Shown here piece by piece: positions 1 to 10,268 of a stretch of DNA of 64,000 nucleotides. How positions within the stretch are numbered: position 1 is the first letter of the stretch; each line of letters begins with the position of its first letter. Under the pieces are notes generated by a model. That model was not told where the DNA came from. It searched no databases and saw only the letters and a program-made list of their open reading frames with translations. Made by a program: the position numbers and the translations under genes. The stretch comes from Chlorops oryzae (lineage: Eukaryota > Arthropoda > Insecta > Diptera > Chloropidae). The stretch covers positions 54,813,916 through 54,877,915 of the forward strand of contig CM035806.1 of NCBI GenBank assembly GCA_020466095.1, written 5' to 3'.

Positions 1-300
1 GCGAAAACATCCCATTTGAATGCATGAGAAAGAAAGCGAAGCATAGATTGCTCCGAAGCATTTACCAAACAACCGTCTCTTTTCTTCGCACGGCTTTCTC
101 TACTTACTGGATTGCTTCAAAACATTCAAACGCGTGTCTGATGGATGCGACGTCCATCAACCATCAACAAGTTCGATGAAGTATGCTAGCAGCTGGCGTA
201 TTAACGCAGCAAGGGTTTGAACTTCGAACTCAAACTCGAATGATTCTCTCGAGCTTCATACACGAACCTGTTCTATTCGCTTAATTCATGTTTTCTCCGT
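1..300. other. Gene-free upstream sequence
   Basis: No reading frame, RNA gene or repeat is recognisable. The stretch lies just upstream of a possible core promoter and would be its proximal upstream region if that promoter is real. No TATA box is visible close to position 270. Confidence 0.3.
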
Positions 301-334
301 TCATTGTGTTTTTGAAGTTTGAAGCGTAAGGTTG
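301..334 (+). promoter_or_regulatory. Possible Inr + DPE core promoter
   Basis: TCATTG at 301-306 matches the Drosophila initiator consensus TCAKTY at five of six positions. Taking A303 as +1, positions +28 to +32 read GGTTG, a full match to the DPE consensus RGWYV at the required spacing. GA-rich sequence (GAGCGAGCGAGAGCGAGC, 434-451) lies downstream and resembles GAGA-factor sites. The motifs and spacing are seen; promoter function is inferred. Such short motifs can occur by chance. Confidence 0.27.
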
Positions 335-1566
335 TAAATAAGTCGGCACGTTACGTTCGGTAGTTCGTTTTTACGCGTTGTGTTTAGTGTGTGTTGTTGT
401 TGCTCTTTGTGTACGCGCGCGACTTTACGGCAACGTGCGTTTGAGCGAGCGAGAGCGAGCATAAAACGAATCGTGTTTTCAATTAAATCGCTTAATACGG
501 GAAGCAAAAAAAAAAAAAGAAAAATATTAAGAGTAAATAAAAAATAGTAATAATAATTAAAAAAAAAGTAATAAAAAAATAAAAGAAAACAAAGCAAAAA
601 TCATTATTGTAAGCAATTGCATCGAGTGTGTATGAATGAAATGAAGTCATTGAGATTCTCTCGCCTTAAATCGGCCTATTACAATCGAAATGGAAATTCT
701 TTACCAAAATAACAAAATCAATCAATTTCTGTCTGCTCGTCTCCTAGTCTGTTCGTCTGTCTTTTTGTCCGCTGTTATTTTATGCCATTGCTGTTTGCCG
801 CCTACTTTATCCAGCAATTTTCGGCTTTGAAATTTGCCGCCTGGAAGTCTTAACTGGAGGCGTACAGGCGAAGACGAAGGCGTCTTTGTGTGCTTATGCG
901 GAACGTTTTCATGCTCGAGGGTCGATTTTTATATACATAGCAGCATACATATGTATATATATATAAGTACATGTATCTGTGGTCATGAAAGATCAGAATT
1001 TTCAATTTCCCGTTTAATTATTTACATGAACTACTACACTCCATTTCTACATTCAATACTACGTTATAGAGTCCAATATATGTAGCTCTGATCTTTAACA
1101 AACAAAAACCCAAAGAAGAAATCGATTTTAATTAATATTCGAAAACGAGCAATTAAACTTAAACTTAAAGGCCGAATCCCTCAGGGAATCGAACCCGCCA
1201 GCTCTGTTAGAATCGTTGAATATCTTATAAAGAGGATTTCCAATGGCTTTTTTGTTCATTCTAAAGACAACTTTGATTTATGTTGTACTTATTTAAAAAT
1301 TTGAATATTCTGTGAAATGAATTTTTGCTTTAATAAATAATATCCATAATTGTTTCGGTCTAATTTAGGTTCTCAAGAGTGTTCATTGAAGCAAAGTTGC
1401 TAAAAAAAATAATAAAAAAAAAAAAAAATTAAATAAATAAAAAAATTTTTTTAAATAATAAGTATTAAGAAAAAAATTTGTGAAAATTAAGCGATCTCCA
1501 TAAAGGGAGAAAAGTTTGAAAATAAAATATCTAAGAAAAAAGAGAGAAAAAATAATATTAAACACA
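335..1566 (+). other. Probable leader or intron upstream of the first coding exon
   Basis: AT-rich stretch without a convincing coding frame. A-rich runs lie at 506-600 and 1399-1560, and a short tRNA-like fragment at 1181-1215. If transcription begins near 303, this would be 5' UTR, possibly with an intron; no splice pair is clear enough to call. The A-rich sequence just before the ATG at 1567 is typical of fly 5' UTRs. Confidence 0.3.
1181..1215 (-). repeat. tRNA-like B-box fragment
   Basis: On the minus strand the segment contains GGCGGGTTCGATTCCC, which fits the pol III B box and tRNA T-arm consensus (GGTTCGANTCC). No A box or complete cloverleaf is visible, so this looks like the 3' part of a tRNA-derived repeat. 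It resembles the cassettes inside the TIR elements at 12.0, 37.1, 47.1 and 50.4 kb and the one at 57.24 kb. Confidence 0.35.
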
Positions 1567-1776
1567 ATGCTGCCATATCCTTCGAATCCTACTTTGCATC
1601 CCACTTTGCGCAGTACCAACGACGACGAAGATCGTCAAAGTGGAGTACGACGACGGCGACAAGTCAACGGTACCAGTTGGAATACGCAAAGATCGCACCA
1701 GCCACGGAAATGGCTATTGGCACTATTTATTTTGGGATTATTCGCTACTAAAAACGTTGCCAGTGCAGCTGATGAG
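1567..1776 (+). CDS. Probable first coding exon of a membrane or secreted protein
   Basis: The frame opens at ATG 1567 in the context ACACAATG, close to the fly translation-start consensus, and encodes 70 residues. Residues 1-48 are polar and basic, with RRRR at about 28-31 and an NGTS sequon. Residues 49-60 (WLLALFILGLFA) form a hydrophobic core followed by small residues (NVASAADE). This fits a signal peptide with a long n-region or a type II anchor. After codon 70 comes GAG|GTGCGT, a good phase-0 splice donor at 1777. In-frame readthrough stops after eight more codons, as expected inside an intron. I do not recognise the gene. The next exon is not in the window, implying a first intron over 60 kb or a false exon call. 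Non-random composition, start context and donor make it more likely real than not. Confidence 0.5.
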
Positions 1777-3630
1777 GTGCGTTTTAACGAAACTAAATGA
1801 TTTTCATATTTTATTAAATTTATGTATTACATAGGCACACACATAATTCATTAGAATTTTTCCAACAGAAAGAGCTAAAGCTCTTTTAAATGAAATAGGT
1901 AGCTACATAAATTATTTAGTGAAAGGTCTGAGCCCACGCGGCCGATCATTCGAATGGAGTTCGGTTTTAGCATAAAATTTTACGAAACAAAAAACTTGAG
2001 TTTCTGAATGAATTTTTTTTTGGTTTTGTTTAAAAAAAAAAAAACTACTTCAAAGCATGAGAGCATGTCTCTGCTGTCATGTGAAAGGTGAAAGTAATTT
2101 AACTTTTGGATATACCTACATAGTAAATAAAATTCTAGGAAAAGAGAAAACAAACAACGGAGGAATTCCCTTGGAAATAAGAGATTTAAATGAGATTTTT
2201 TTTTTGTCTTTCAGTGGCCATACAAGTTACGATTTGTTGTACAACATGCAGTACAGTAGAAAGTATGGCTTGCCTGCATTTTGTGTTGACATATTCCGCC
2301 CACTCCAGAATGTTTTTGATCCGTCGTATTGGCCCCCAAAAAAGGTTGTGAATTTTCTTACTTGCCGAAATTGTAACGTGTGTGGAAAACTTAAGCGGTG
2401 TTCATGACTTCATTTAGGCCTACCAGTGTTCAGTGTCTTATGGAAAAAGGAAACAAAAGCTTAGAATTTGAGAATGATGCCATTGCGGAATCAACAGGAA
2501 TCTATAGATGTCAAAGGATGGAGGTGCCGATCAATCGAAATTAGACTATATATAATTCTATTATATAAAATTTTAATTGCAACTTTTTCGTCCAACTGGA
2601 AATGTGTTCCTTTGGGCCATTTTCTTCTTCCTTTTGTGCTTTGACGTTTGAAAGTTTTTTTTTCATTCTAGACTTTATTGAACTCCCAAGCGAAATTTCT
2701 TTCTCTGATTGGAATGTTTGTGGATTTTGTGTTGACACGATACTATAGCATATAGTGGCAGGCCAAAAATGGCTCGCCATTATATACTTTTGTATATACA
2801 ATACAGGTTCCTTTTTTTTTTTTTGACACCACATTGAATTTTATAGTGACCTCGTATATGTTCTTGCAATCTTCGCCCTCTTTGTGGAACGTTGACTTAA
2901 TCCTTTATATCAGGATAACAAAGATTTTATATTTTATATATATGTATGTATGTATATTGGATTCTTTTCCAAAAAGCGATCGTTCAAAGCTAATCCCCTG
3001 TGTTCACAATAAAAAAAAAATAAAATAAAATATTGTACTTAGAATTCGAAATCAGTTCATCATGAGCAGTGTTGCCAGAGTTTTTTCCCACAAGAAGCTG
3101 AAACCGTCGAAATAAAAGGCTCCCGAAAAACCATTTCTGTTGCGAGACATTACCACAGATGTTCAGGTACATACATACATTTGTACAGAAAAATTTGGAA
3201 AACGTGACGCTTCACGTTTTTCAATTACCCATTTATGTATATCAAACTGGCATCATGTTAACTCATCCCCTCGTATTGGCATTATACCAACGGCTCCAAT
3301 TCCTCGAAAGAGGAGGATGTACATTCACCCCGGGCCATGGCTTCTGGGAGGGGCCCCGAATTGAGGAGGTTCTCCTTTGCGAACGCAGAGATGAACTTTT
3401 TTTTTTGGTTTTGTTGCCAGGTTTTTTGGGAGATATTTCCACTGAGTATCTCAAAATACGGCCGACATTCTCTTAAATTTGATTTTGAATTCTTCGAAAA
3501 GCAAAAAAAAAATGGTCCGCTTCAAGATTCCGTAAAAACTTTTCCGACTAAGCCTCCGGTAAAGGCCAGAAATTTCGCCTAAACTGGCAATTGTGCCGCT
3601 GGCTACAAAAAGGGACCCTTGGTACCGACA
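1777..3630. other. Intron-like stretch, no gene recognised
   Basis: AT-rich sequence. Open frames such as the one near 2057-2407 lack a known domain, a good start context or splice partners. Short homopolymer tracts and TATATGTATGTATG runs (about 2938-2956) are present. No TIR pair or transposon end was identified. Confidence 0.35.
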
Positions 3631-3931
3631 AGAGTGGTGAGTAAGTAAGAGGGTGGTGAGTTAGTAAACGGGCGGTGAGTAAGTACGAAAGTGGTGAGTG
3701 AGTAAGATAGTGCTGAGTGAGTAAGATAGTGGTGAGTGAGTAAGGGAGTGGTGAGTAATTAAGGGAGTGGTGAGTAATTAAGGGAGTGGTGAGTAATTAA
3801 GAGAGTGGTCAGTGTCAGTAATTAGGGAGTCGAGAGTAAGTAAAAGGGTGTTTAGTAAATTAGACAGTAGTGAGTAAGTAAGAGAGTGGTGAGAAAGTGA
3901 GAGATAGCGGTGATTAAGGAAGAGAGTGGCG
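3631..3931 (+). repeat. Minisatellite of about 20-bp splice-donor-like units
   Basis: About 14 imperfect tandem units of the form GTGGTGAGTAAGTAAGRGA. At least ten GTGAGT hexamers and several GTAAGT hexamers occur on the plus strand; both match the U1-complementary 5' splice-site core. Units vary in length (18-24 bp) and degenerate towards the right end. The array lies about 1.9 kb downstream of the probable donor of the exon at 1567-1776, on the same strand. Confidence 0.8.
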
Positions 3932-5719
3932 ACTTTTTTGTTTGCTAAACCTGTTTTGGTTAGGAGGCCCCTAGGGACTTCAATTTTTCTCGACGGGCCT
4001 GCATACCAACATTTCCATTTGAAAGGTTTTTGATTTTCTTGATGGCACAGAAAAGTTAAAATTAAAATCATCGGATTTTGTAGACACATGTGCATTTCCT
4101 GGAAAAATTACGTTTTTGTCTCGTTCCTCGGTAGGTATACATATGTACGTATATTTATCTGATTGCCATTGGATCTGCATAGAAATTTGATAGAAAATAA
4201 AATTTCGCATGAGCTGCACGATAATATTTAGGAACAAAGGTAGTATTTACCGCATTCTTCAATCCGTTACTTTGACATATGAAATAAGTGAGGGAAGAAA
4301 AACGTTCATTTCTGTTGATTGAATTTCCTTTTTTCATGATAAGAACACCGAACATCATTTCGTTCTTATTCTTCCTTTCAATTTTAAACTCCAAATGGAA
4401 TTAACATGACTAATTTAAATCATTGTGCCCAACAATAAACATCGTTCAAAAATGAAAACTTATCAAATTGTTCCTCGTCTCCCATAACGGGTAAAAATCC
4501 ATGCAAAGCTAGCCTGCATTATTGAGCTGTATTTTGGGAAGTATGCATTCACCGTTCTATGGGCGCTGAATTCGTGCTGTTGAAGAGTCGCCTTTTCCTC
4601 TTCCAAATCCAATTTTTTCATTTCATCCATTCATAGAAACGCAAAGAGAAAACCCATTTTTGGAAAAGCGAATTCCGAGCACCTTGTATTGTGTTAATTC
4701 CAATTCGTATGGCGAGAACTGCTTCCAACTGTGTCAGCGAATTGCTTCTTCCGGTGAATTTTCAACAACATTCATAATTCATGCGAACGCGAATGCGAAT
4801 GTGAATGTGAAAATAGTTTTGCCTGGCATTCGCATTCGCATTCGCGAGGAGCATATTTTCGTGTTTTAATGGTTTTCCTGACCACAAAGGAAGAGCAGTA
4901 AACCTCGATGGGTTTCTTTGTTGCGCTGTTCCATAAACTTTCGTCGGCTGCGCTGGCTGTGACCATCGACCGACAGCAGATGCAGTAGACATCAAGAGCC
5001 GAATTCGAAACCGAACCTCAAGTTTACGCAGAAGCAGACGAAGACGAAGGCGAAGGCGACTACGAATGCGACGAAGAAGAAGAAGCAGAGCAGTAATGAC
5101 ATTTGCTGCCAATTCCGGGCAACGTCAAAAGCCGGTTCAATTCTTCGTGCGTTCATTTAAGGCGACAGAGACATGAATAGAAACTCGCACAGTAGCGACC
5201 CAAGTGGATGACGGCAAACGCTTTGCCACCGGCAGCGGCAGCGAGCACACCCAAATGAAAAGAAGCGAAGTTGATGCGGCGGAAAATATCGAAAATGCAT
5301 TTTCCCCGTCTGCTGTAATTTTTTTTTTCTTCCATCACTGCCCCCTCTTCATTGTGCTATCTATCCGTTACCTCGTCCGTTCGGGAATCCGTCGTGCGTC
5401 CGTCTCACGTCCGTTACACGTCCGCCCGTCCGACATTTCGTCAGCGTTGCATTTTTAAACTTTTGACTTTTGCCTGCAGTCGCGTTTAATCGCACTCGAC
5501 AATGCGTTCTCAGGCATTCGATTTTATTGCTCTTTTTCTCGCCTATTACTCGCTCCCCCCGCCCCCCTTCCTTTATACATATGTATATATGTATGTAAGT
5601 ATGTATATCGGTAGGGTAGCGGCGGAAAAGCTGCCTCTACATGAACAACCCGCTCCATTCGAAACCGCACATGTGGTGCCGATATTTGTTTTTGTTAATT
5701 TTATTAACCCCTTCGTTCC

Positions 5720-5761
<42 letters not shown>

Positions 5762-5852
5762 TTATGATATTCGCTGTGGCACATTATTTGTGATCTTGTG
5801 CTTTTGTAGGATCCTCTTCAGCTCTGTAAAAAAATGAAAAATTTCAGAAATA
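3932..5852. other. Gene-free stretch with short simple repeats
   Basis: No coding region is supported. The stretch holds hexamer repeats of the CGAATG type (about 4781-4850, in both orientations, giving weak hairpin potential), a GAAGACGAAGGCG-type purine run at about 5035-5095, a poly-T tract at 5722-5760, and TATATGTATGTA microsatellite-like sequence at 5576-5610. Confidence 0.5.
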
Positions 5853-6073
5853 CGAATTCCCCGGATATAAGCACGAAAAGTAGTGTATATAAGCGGTGAC
5901 TTCTTATATCAAAATCCCGCTTATAAGCACCGCCGGTGCATATACATATAAACGAATATTATTCAATTTCTATTGAGGCTTCCAGACCCACTGTTCTGCA
6001 GCAAGCGGTCTTTGTCACTACATCTTTCAATGTTGTTTCCAATTCGGAAAAAATTCGAATTTTGTCACAAAAG

Positions 6074-6112
6074 CACAGTGGATCGACTCCATACATTTCA
6101 TAGGCAGAAATA
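6074..6112 (+). mobile_element. Solitary Transib-like end with 23-RSS-type layout
   Basis: Heptamer CACAGTG (6074-6080), then 23 bp, then GCAGAAATA (6104-6112). The following sequence aligns without gaps to the left end of the complete Transib-like element at 9418, including CCATACATTT in the spacer. CACAGTGGATCGA also resembles published insect Transib termini. No matching opposite end or 5-bp duplication was found, so this is a truncated copy or a lone end. Confidence 0.55.
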
Positions 6113-6641
6113 GAATGATTGCAATGAAATTTGGCATGGACGTTTCTTTGCTAATAACTAAGAAAATTGGAAAAAATTTCGAAAATCAAACCACCCCAAA
6201 CCCCCAACCCCCCGCGTAAAGGGGGGGATCCAAATTTCACAATTTTGGAAGCACCAAGTGGAAATTCGAAACAGCTTACTGTTGTCCCCTTTAGTTGTAA
6301 AAATTTACCTTGGTGGTGCTACCCTGCCCACTTTTTCTGTCACGCCCACTCGAAATACAGTAAAAATCGATTATAACGATGTCGAAGGGATCAGCAAAAG
6401 TCCATCCTTATATCCGATAATCGCTATATCCGGTAACAGAAATTTTTTGATATATTTTTTAGGTTTCCACTTTTATTGCATTTTTTAGCTTTATGGTTTA
6501 ATTTGGAACATAAAGTAAATCTTCCAAACAAAAAGAAAATGATTTCTTTAAAATAAAAAGGTAACGAAAATTAAGATTTAACTCTGCATTACATGTGTGT
6601 AGAATGTACACTGTACAAAAAATGTAAGTATTAGGGTGGTC

Positions 6642-7869
6642 CAGGCGCGCAGCCAGGATTTCAATTTGGGGGGGGTTCGCAGAAAATTTTTCTAAATATT
6701 TTTTGTTTTTATTTTCGTAAAAAGCTTACAAAATATATAATTAAAATATATTTACATAAATATTTTAAATTTTTATAAGGTGTACAAAGTAAAAAAAGTA
6801 TTTTCGAAGTATTTCAATTTAAAGTGCAATGTTAAGTCTGCGCTTGCTTTCAGCAAGTTTATCTAGTATGTCCTCTACACTGGGAGTAAGATCTCGATGG
6901 ACGTGGAGGAGTGCTAAGGCATTTAACCTCTGTTCTGTCATTGTAGATCTAAGATAAGTTTTGAGTCGGCGGAGAGTTGAAAACGATCTCTCATTTTCAC
7001 ATGTGGTTATTGGAAGAGTAGCCAAAATAGTTAATAAAATAAAAATATTTGGTAAAATATCTTTTTTACAAAATTTTATAGCGTCAAACACTGTTTTTGG
7101 TCTTTCATTTTTTTCTAAATTATTAATTAATTTATACCAAATAGTGAGCTCCATTTTTGAATCATCAAAATTTTCCTCTAAATCATCTTGATAAAACTGA
7201 AAGAGTTTTTTAAATTTGTCTAAAAAATCAACAACTTTTGCAGTATCGCTTTGAGGAAATAAAACGTGAAAACCAAGAAGAATATCCTTGTGTTTTGAAA
7301 AGCGATTGGTTAAGTTGACAATAAATGCATCCACAAAAGGTAAATAAAGGGAAATACGATAATAATATTCAACACTTTTAGTATGAAAATGTGCTTCGTG
7401 GTCCTGAGAATGTGCGAGCCTAGGTTTTTGCAAAATAAGTCCGCTTGATAAAGCTTGCTTCTCAGCGTTTTTAAACAATTTCTGAAATTCTTCCTCAGCG
7501 TTACTTCTTAAGGTTTGAATATTCTCTAAGCATATATCTGCTAGGACAACAGCATATTTGAGATCAATGTTTCTACCTTGTAAATATTTACATAGAACAA
7601 ATGTGTAACTAAAAACTTGGTTTATACAATGAAGAGATATAAGAAATTCGCCTTTTTGTAAGGGACATTTTAATAAATTAGACTGACTTGACACATTTTG
7701 ATCATTCCAAGAGGAAATTCGGTCAAGAACTAAAATTATTGCATCATAAAACTTAATAAAAGAGTTTGTAGGACGGCGATGTAGAAATGTAAGCTGTGTG
7801 GTGTATTTTTTCCTCAATTTGGGGGGGTTTGAACCCCCAAAACCCCCCCCCCCCCTGGCTGCGCGCCTG
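6642..7869 (-). mobile_element. hAT transposon with intact ends (innermost level)
   Basis: Ends are perfect 16-bp inverted repeats, CAGGCGCGCAGCCAGG, flanked by an exact 8-bp duplication GGGTGGTC (6634-6641 and 7870-7877), diagnostic of the hAT superfamily. Subterminal G-runs (left) and C-runs (right) mirror each other. The 1228-bp element contains one long minus-strand frame for the C-terminal half of a transposase that starts only about 50 bp from the right end. It therefore looks like an internal-deletion derivative of a longer autonomous element. Perfect ends and duplication indicate a recent insertion. Confidence 0.93.
6819..7817 (-). CDS. hAT transposase, C-terminal half
   Basis: An uninterrupted 332-codon frame. 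Near residues 270-310 it contains NERSFSTLRRLKTYLRS followed by LNALALLHVHRD, the hallmark of the hAT C-terminal dimerisation domain, in the style of insect ZMYM1-like/52-kDa-repressor-like transposases. The upstream 260 residues fit the helical RNase H-fold and insertion region; the N-terminal BED zinc finger and first part of the catalytic domain are absent. There is no convincing ATG: the frame opens on a non-ATG codon and continues from the subterminal repeat, so the start is arbitrary. Lack of stops over 1 kb suggests a young insertion. It cannot be an active transposase alone, but the intact dimerisation domain could in principle act as a dominant partner. Confidence 0.85.
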   Translation of the reverse strand: MRKKYTTQLTFLHRRPTNSFIKFYDAIILVLDRISSWNDQNVSSQSNLLKCPLQKGEFLISLHCINQVFSYTFVLCKYLQGRNIDLKYAVVLADICLENIQTLRSNAEEEFQKLFKNAEKQALSSGLILQKPRLAHSQDHEAHFHTKSVEYYYRISLYLPFVDAFIVNLTNRFSKHKDILLGFHVLFPQSDTAKVVDFLDKFKKLFQFYQDDLEENFDDSKMELTIWYKLINNLEKNERPKTVFDAIKFCKKDILPNIFILLTILATLPITTCENERSFSTLRRLKTYLRSTMTEQRLNALALLHVHRDLTPSVEDILDKLAESKRRLNIAL

Positions 7870-8420
7870 GGGTGGTCCTTATTTTAAAAATTTTTTTATT
7901 TCATGAAAATTTTACATACAATTTTACATTTTTCGACTTTGAGCACAATTTTTTACTATTAATTTAAAGGTTTGTATGTTATTTTTGATTTCATAGTAAA
8001 AAATGACGTTTTAGTAACACAAAAGCCTTAAAAATTTTAAGATGGCTCAAACCATATTTGAGGAATATGATTTTCAAAACATCAATGGTATTTAAAAATT
8101 TAATACTTAAAAACCCCTTGGATTTTTGTACTGCTGTAATTTTATAATATATTTTATGAAACTAACAAATTTTTATATGGAGTTTATATGGAAAATTTTG
8201 AACGCTGGTAGCGACCCCCAAATGTCATTTACAAAATTTGAAAAAAATACAGAAATATTTTCTCGGGGTATATATTAAAATGACGGGGTGTCGCGCGAAA
8301 AATAAAAAAATTTTTTAAATAAGGACCACCCTAGTATGTATGTATATTAATTTTAGGCATTCTCTTTCATAAAAGTCATTAATTTTTGATTGTTTCGTAA
8401 ACTTTTTTAAAAATCGACTC

Positions 8421-8828
8421 TCAGTTCAGTTTTTTACCACAAGTTCCAGTCATATTTGCTGCTACCATGACAGTTAAACGCTCTTTTGACATTTTTCCAT
8501 TTGAACATTTTTCACCCTTAAATTTTAGCGATCGGCAAGGTGTCATATTGAAAACCAGACCGGTTTCATCGGCATTGAAAATATCATCGGCCGCAAAGTC
8601 TGCTCTCAATGAAGGCCATACAACATCTAACCAATTTTCAGACACTCCTTGGGTCGCTGCGGAGCTTTCGAGGTACAATTTACCGAAAACCATGTGATGG
8701 CGTAAGCGAAAGCGATGTATCCATGAGGAGTTGCAATGAAATTCTATCCCCATATTTTTTGCTGGATCGTTACCTTTTTCTTGCAAAATAGGTCCGCTGA
8801 TTGGAATATTGAGACGGAATGGAATCAA
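8421..8828 (-). pseudogene. pogo/Tigger transposase fragment
   Basis: A 135-codon frame matching the CENP-B/Tigger family. Residues about 5-55 contain ISGPILQEKG and a WIHRFRLRHH motif of the second helix-turn-helix (CENP-B-type) domain. Residues about 80-95 contain DIFNADETG, which carries the first catalytic aspartate of the DDE domain. KGEKCSNGKMSKERLTVMV follows, the conserved strand region. The frame stops after about 45 further residues, so the second aspartate and the third acidic residue are missing, as is the N-terminal DNA-binding helix-turn-helix. It is the remnant of the transposase of the enclosing element 6358-9068, in which the 5' end of the gene faces the right terminus. Confidence 0.88.
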
Positions 8829-9417
8829 TATTCTTTTGCGTTGGCGCGCGTAAGAAGAAAATATTTTTTTGTATCGTTATAACCGATACGAAAAACGAAA
8901 ATTTTGTGCAAAATTACATCGTTATAAGCAATAATCGTTATATTCGATATTCGTTGCATCCGGTTTATCGTTACATGTAATTGCATAGCGAACCAAACTT
9001 TATCTAAAATGTTCATCGCTATAACCGATAATCGTTATAAGCAGTATCGTTATAAACGATTTTTACTGTAACTAAATATAGCACTTATGATCCCCCTGAA
9101 AATCGTATGAAAATTTCAAAAACACTGGTGAACGTTATTTAGTTGTAACACTTTAATATAAAAACTAAAAAGTAAAAAAAAAACCAGCCCAGCCTTGCCA
9201 AAGAAAAAAATTTGAAATGGCAAAAACACTGAAATTCATGGTATAAAATTACACCAATTCCATACGTTTTAGACGAAAATTTAGAACATTTTTGAAAAAC
9301 GGGTGAATAACAGAAAGTAGCAGTTGATTTTTACATAGATATTCTGAAAGATAATAAAGTATTCTTTGATATTTTATAAGAATCAAGGTGGGACCTGATG
9401 GGACTCACAACACATCG

Positions 9418-9456
9418 CACAGTGTAACGAGCCCATACATTTTAGGAACAAAAATA
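9418..9456 (+). promoter_or_regulatory. 23-RSS-like left end of the Transib-like element
   Basis: Heptamer CACAGTG at 9418-9424, a spacer of exactly 23 bp (9425-9447), and nonamer ACAAAAATA at 9448-9456. The heptamer equals the consensus V(D)J recombination-signal heptamer. The spacing is shared by the second copy at 6074. Confidence 0.8.
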
Positions 9457-10268
9457 GAAGGAGTGATCGCACAATAATGAAACTTGGCATCAGTTAGGGT
9501 TTTGACCCAATTTAGAAAAAAAAAAAACAAAGTTTCATCAAAATCGGACACGCCCATCGCCCACCCCCCATACAACTCAAAACCTTTTTTTTCTTACCAA
9601 ATGGGATGTATGCAACGAATATGGTTGAAATTTAGTACAGTGCTTCATTACGGTTAAATACAGACCTCTGACAGATTTTATCAAAATCGGCCACGCCCAC
9701 TGCCCACTCCCGATACAACCCAAAACATTTTTTTTCCGCCAAATGTTGTTTAGGCATGGTGGCAAAATGGCGAAAACGGATTGATGCGCATCGAACCGCA
9801 TATTGAGACATACCTTTTTTGAAAGGTATTTTATCAAGGAATAATATATGAAAAAATTAGGACCAGAATCAACTGTGCTTAGTGTTTCCGGTGTTCGCAA
9901 GCCCACATATTTGGGGGTTTTTTCTTGGTTCATTGGGTAACATCGATTTTCGAAGAAAATCCCCACTATTCAAACAAAAAAAGTTCTTCTTTTAAGATGT
10001 GAAAAAATAAAATATAAAAAACCCTTTAAAATGGTGCAAAAAGTTTTAAAATCGGATAACGGAAAAAAAAGTTATGGCGTTTTAAATTTGCAGGTCACAA
10101 AAGCTAAATATAGCAATAAAAGACGCATATCAAAAATGTTTTGACTTTGACTATGCCTTGTAACCACATTAATTATTATTTTCCAAAACCTTTTGAGTTC
10201 TTCGTTAATTATAGTATATGTAACAAATCTGCATCAAAAAAATTTCAAATCTCGTACTTCGATTTTTT

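Larger units (their letters stand above)
6634..8331. mobile_element. TA-flanked MITE (third nesting level)
   Basis: Termini GGGTGGTCCTTATTT are inverted repeats matching at about 31 of 32 positions, flanked by TA at 6632-6633 and 8332-8333. The left repeat is cut after its first eight bases by the hAT element at 6642-7869, which duplicated those eight bases. Without the hAT insertion the element is about 462 bp and has no coding frame. The TA duplication suggests a Tc1/mariner-type mobilising transposase; the family is not identified. Confidence 0.85.
6358..9068 (-). mobile_element. Tigger/pogo-like element (second nesting level)
   Basis: Terminal inverted repeats begin CAGTAAAAATCG and agree at 22 of 23 positions. 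They are flanked by TA at 6356-6357 and 9069-9070. Subterminal regions carry many copies of CGTTATAA/TTATAACG, likely transposase-binding repeats. A transposase fragment (8421-8828, minus strand) lies inside. A 1.7-kb insertion (6634-8331 with its TA duplication) splits the element; without it the length is about 1.01 kb, far shorter than a full Tigger, so it is an internally deleted copy. It sits inside the outer element at 5853-10910. Confidence 0.85.

Noticed and set aside
2057..2407. 116-codon frame with several cysteines near its end
   Set aside because: Poor start context, T-run inside, no recognisable domain; not supported as a gene.
9577..9966. 129-codon minus-strand frame inside the Transib-like element
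   Set aside because: No RAG1/Transib catalytic motifs; it spans an internal duplication and poly-T tracts, so it is chance.
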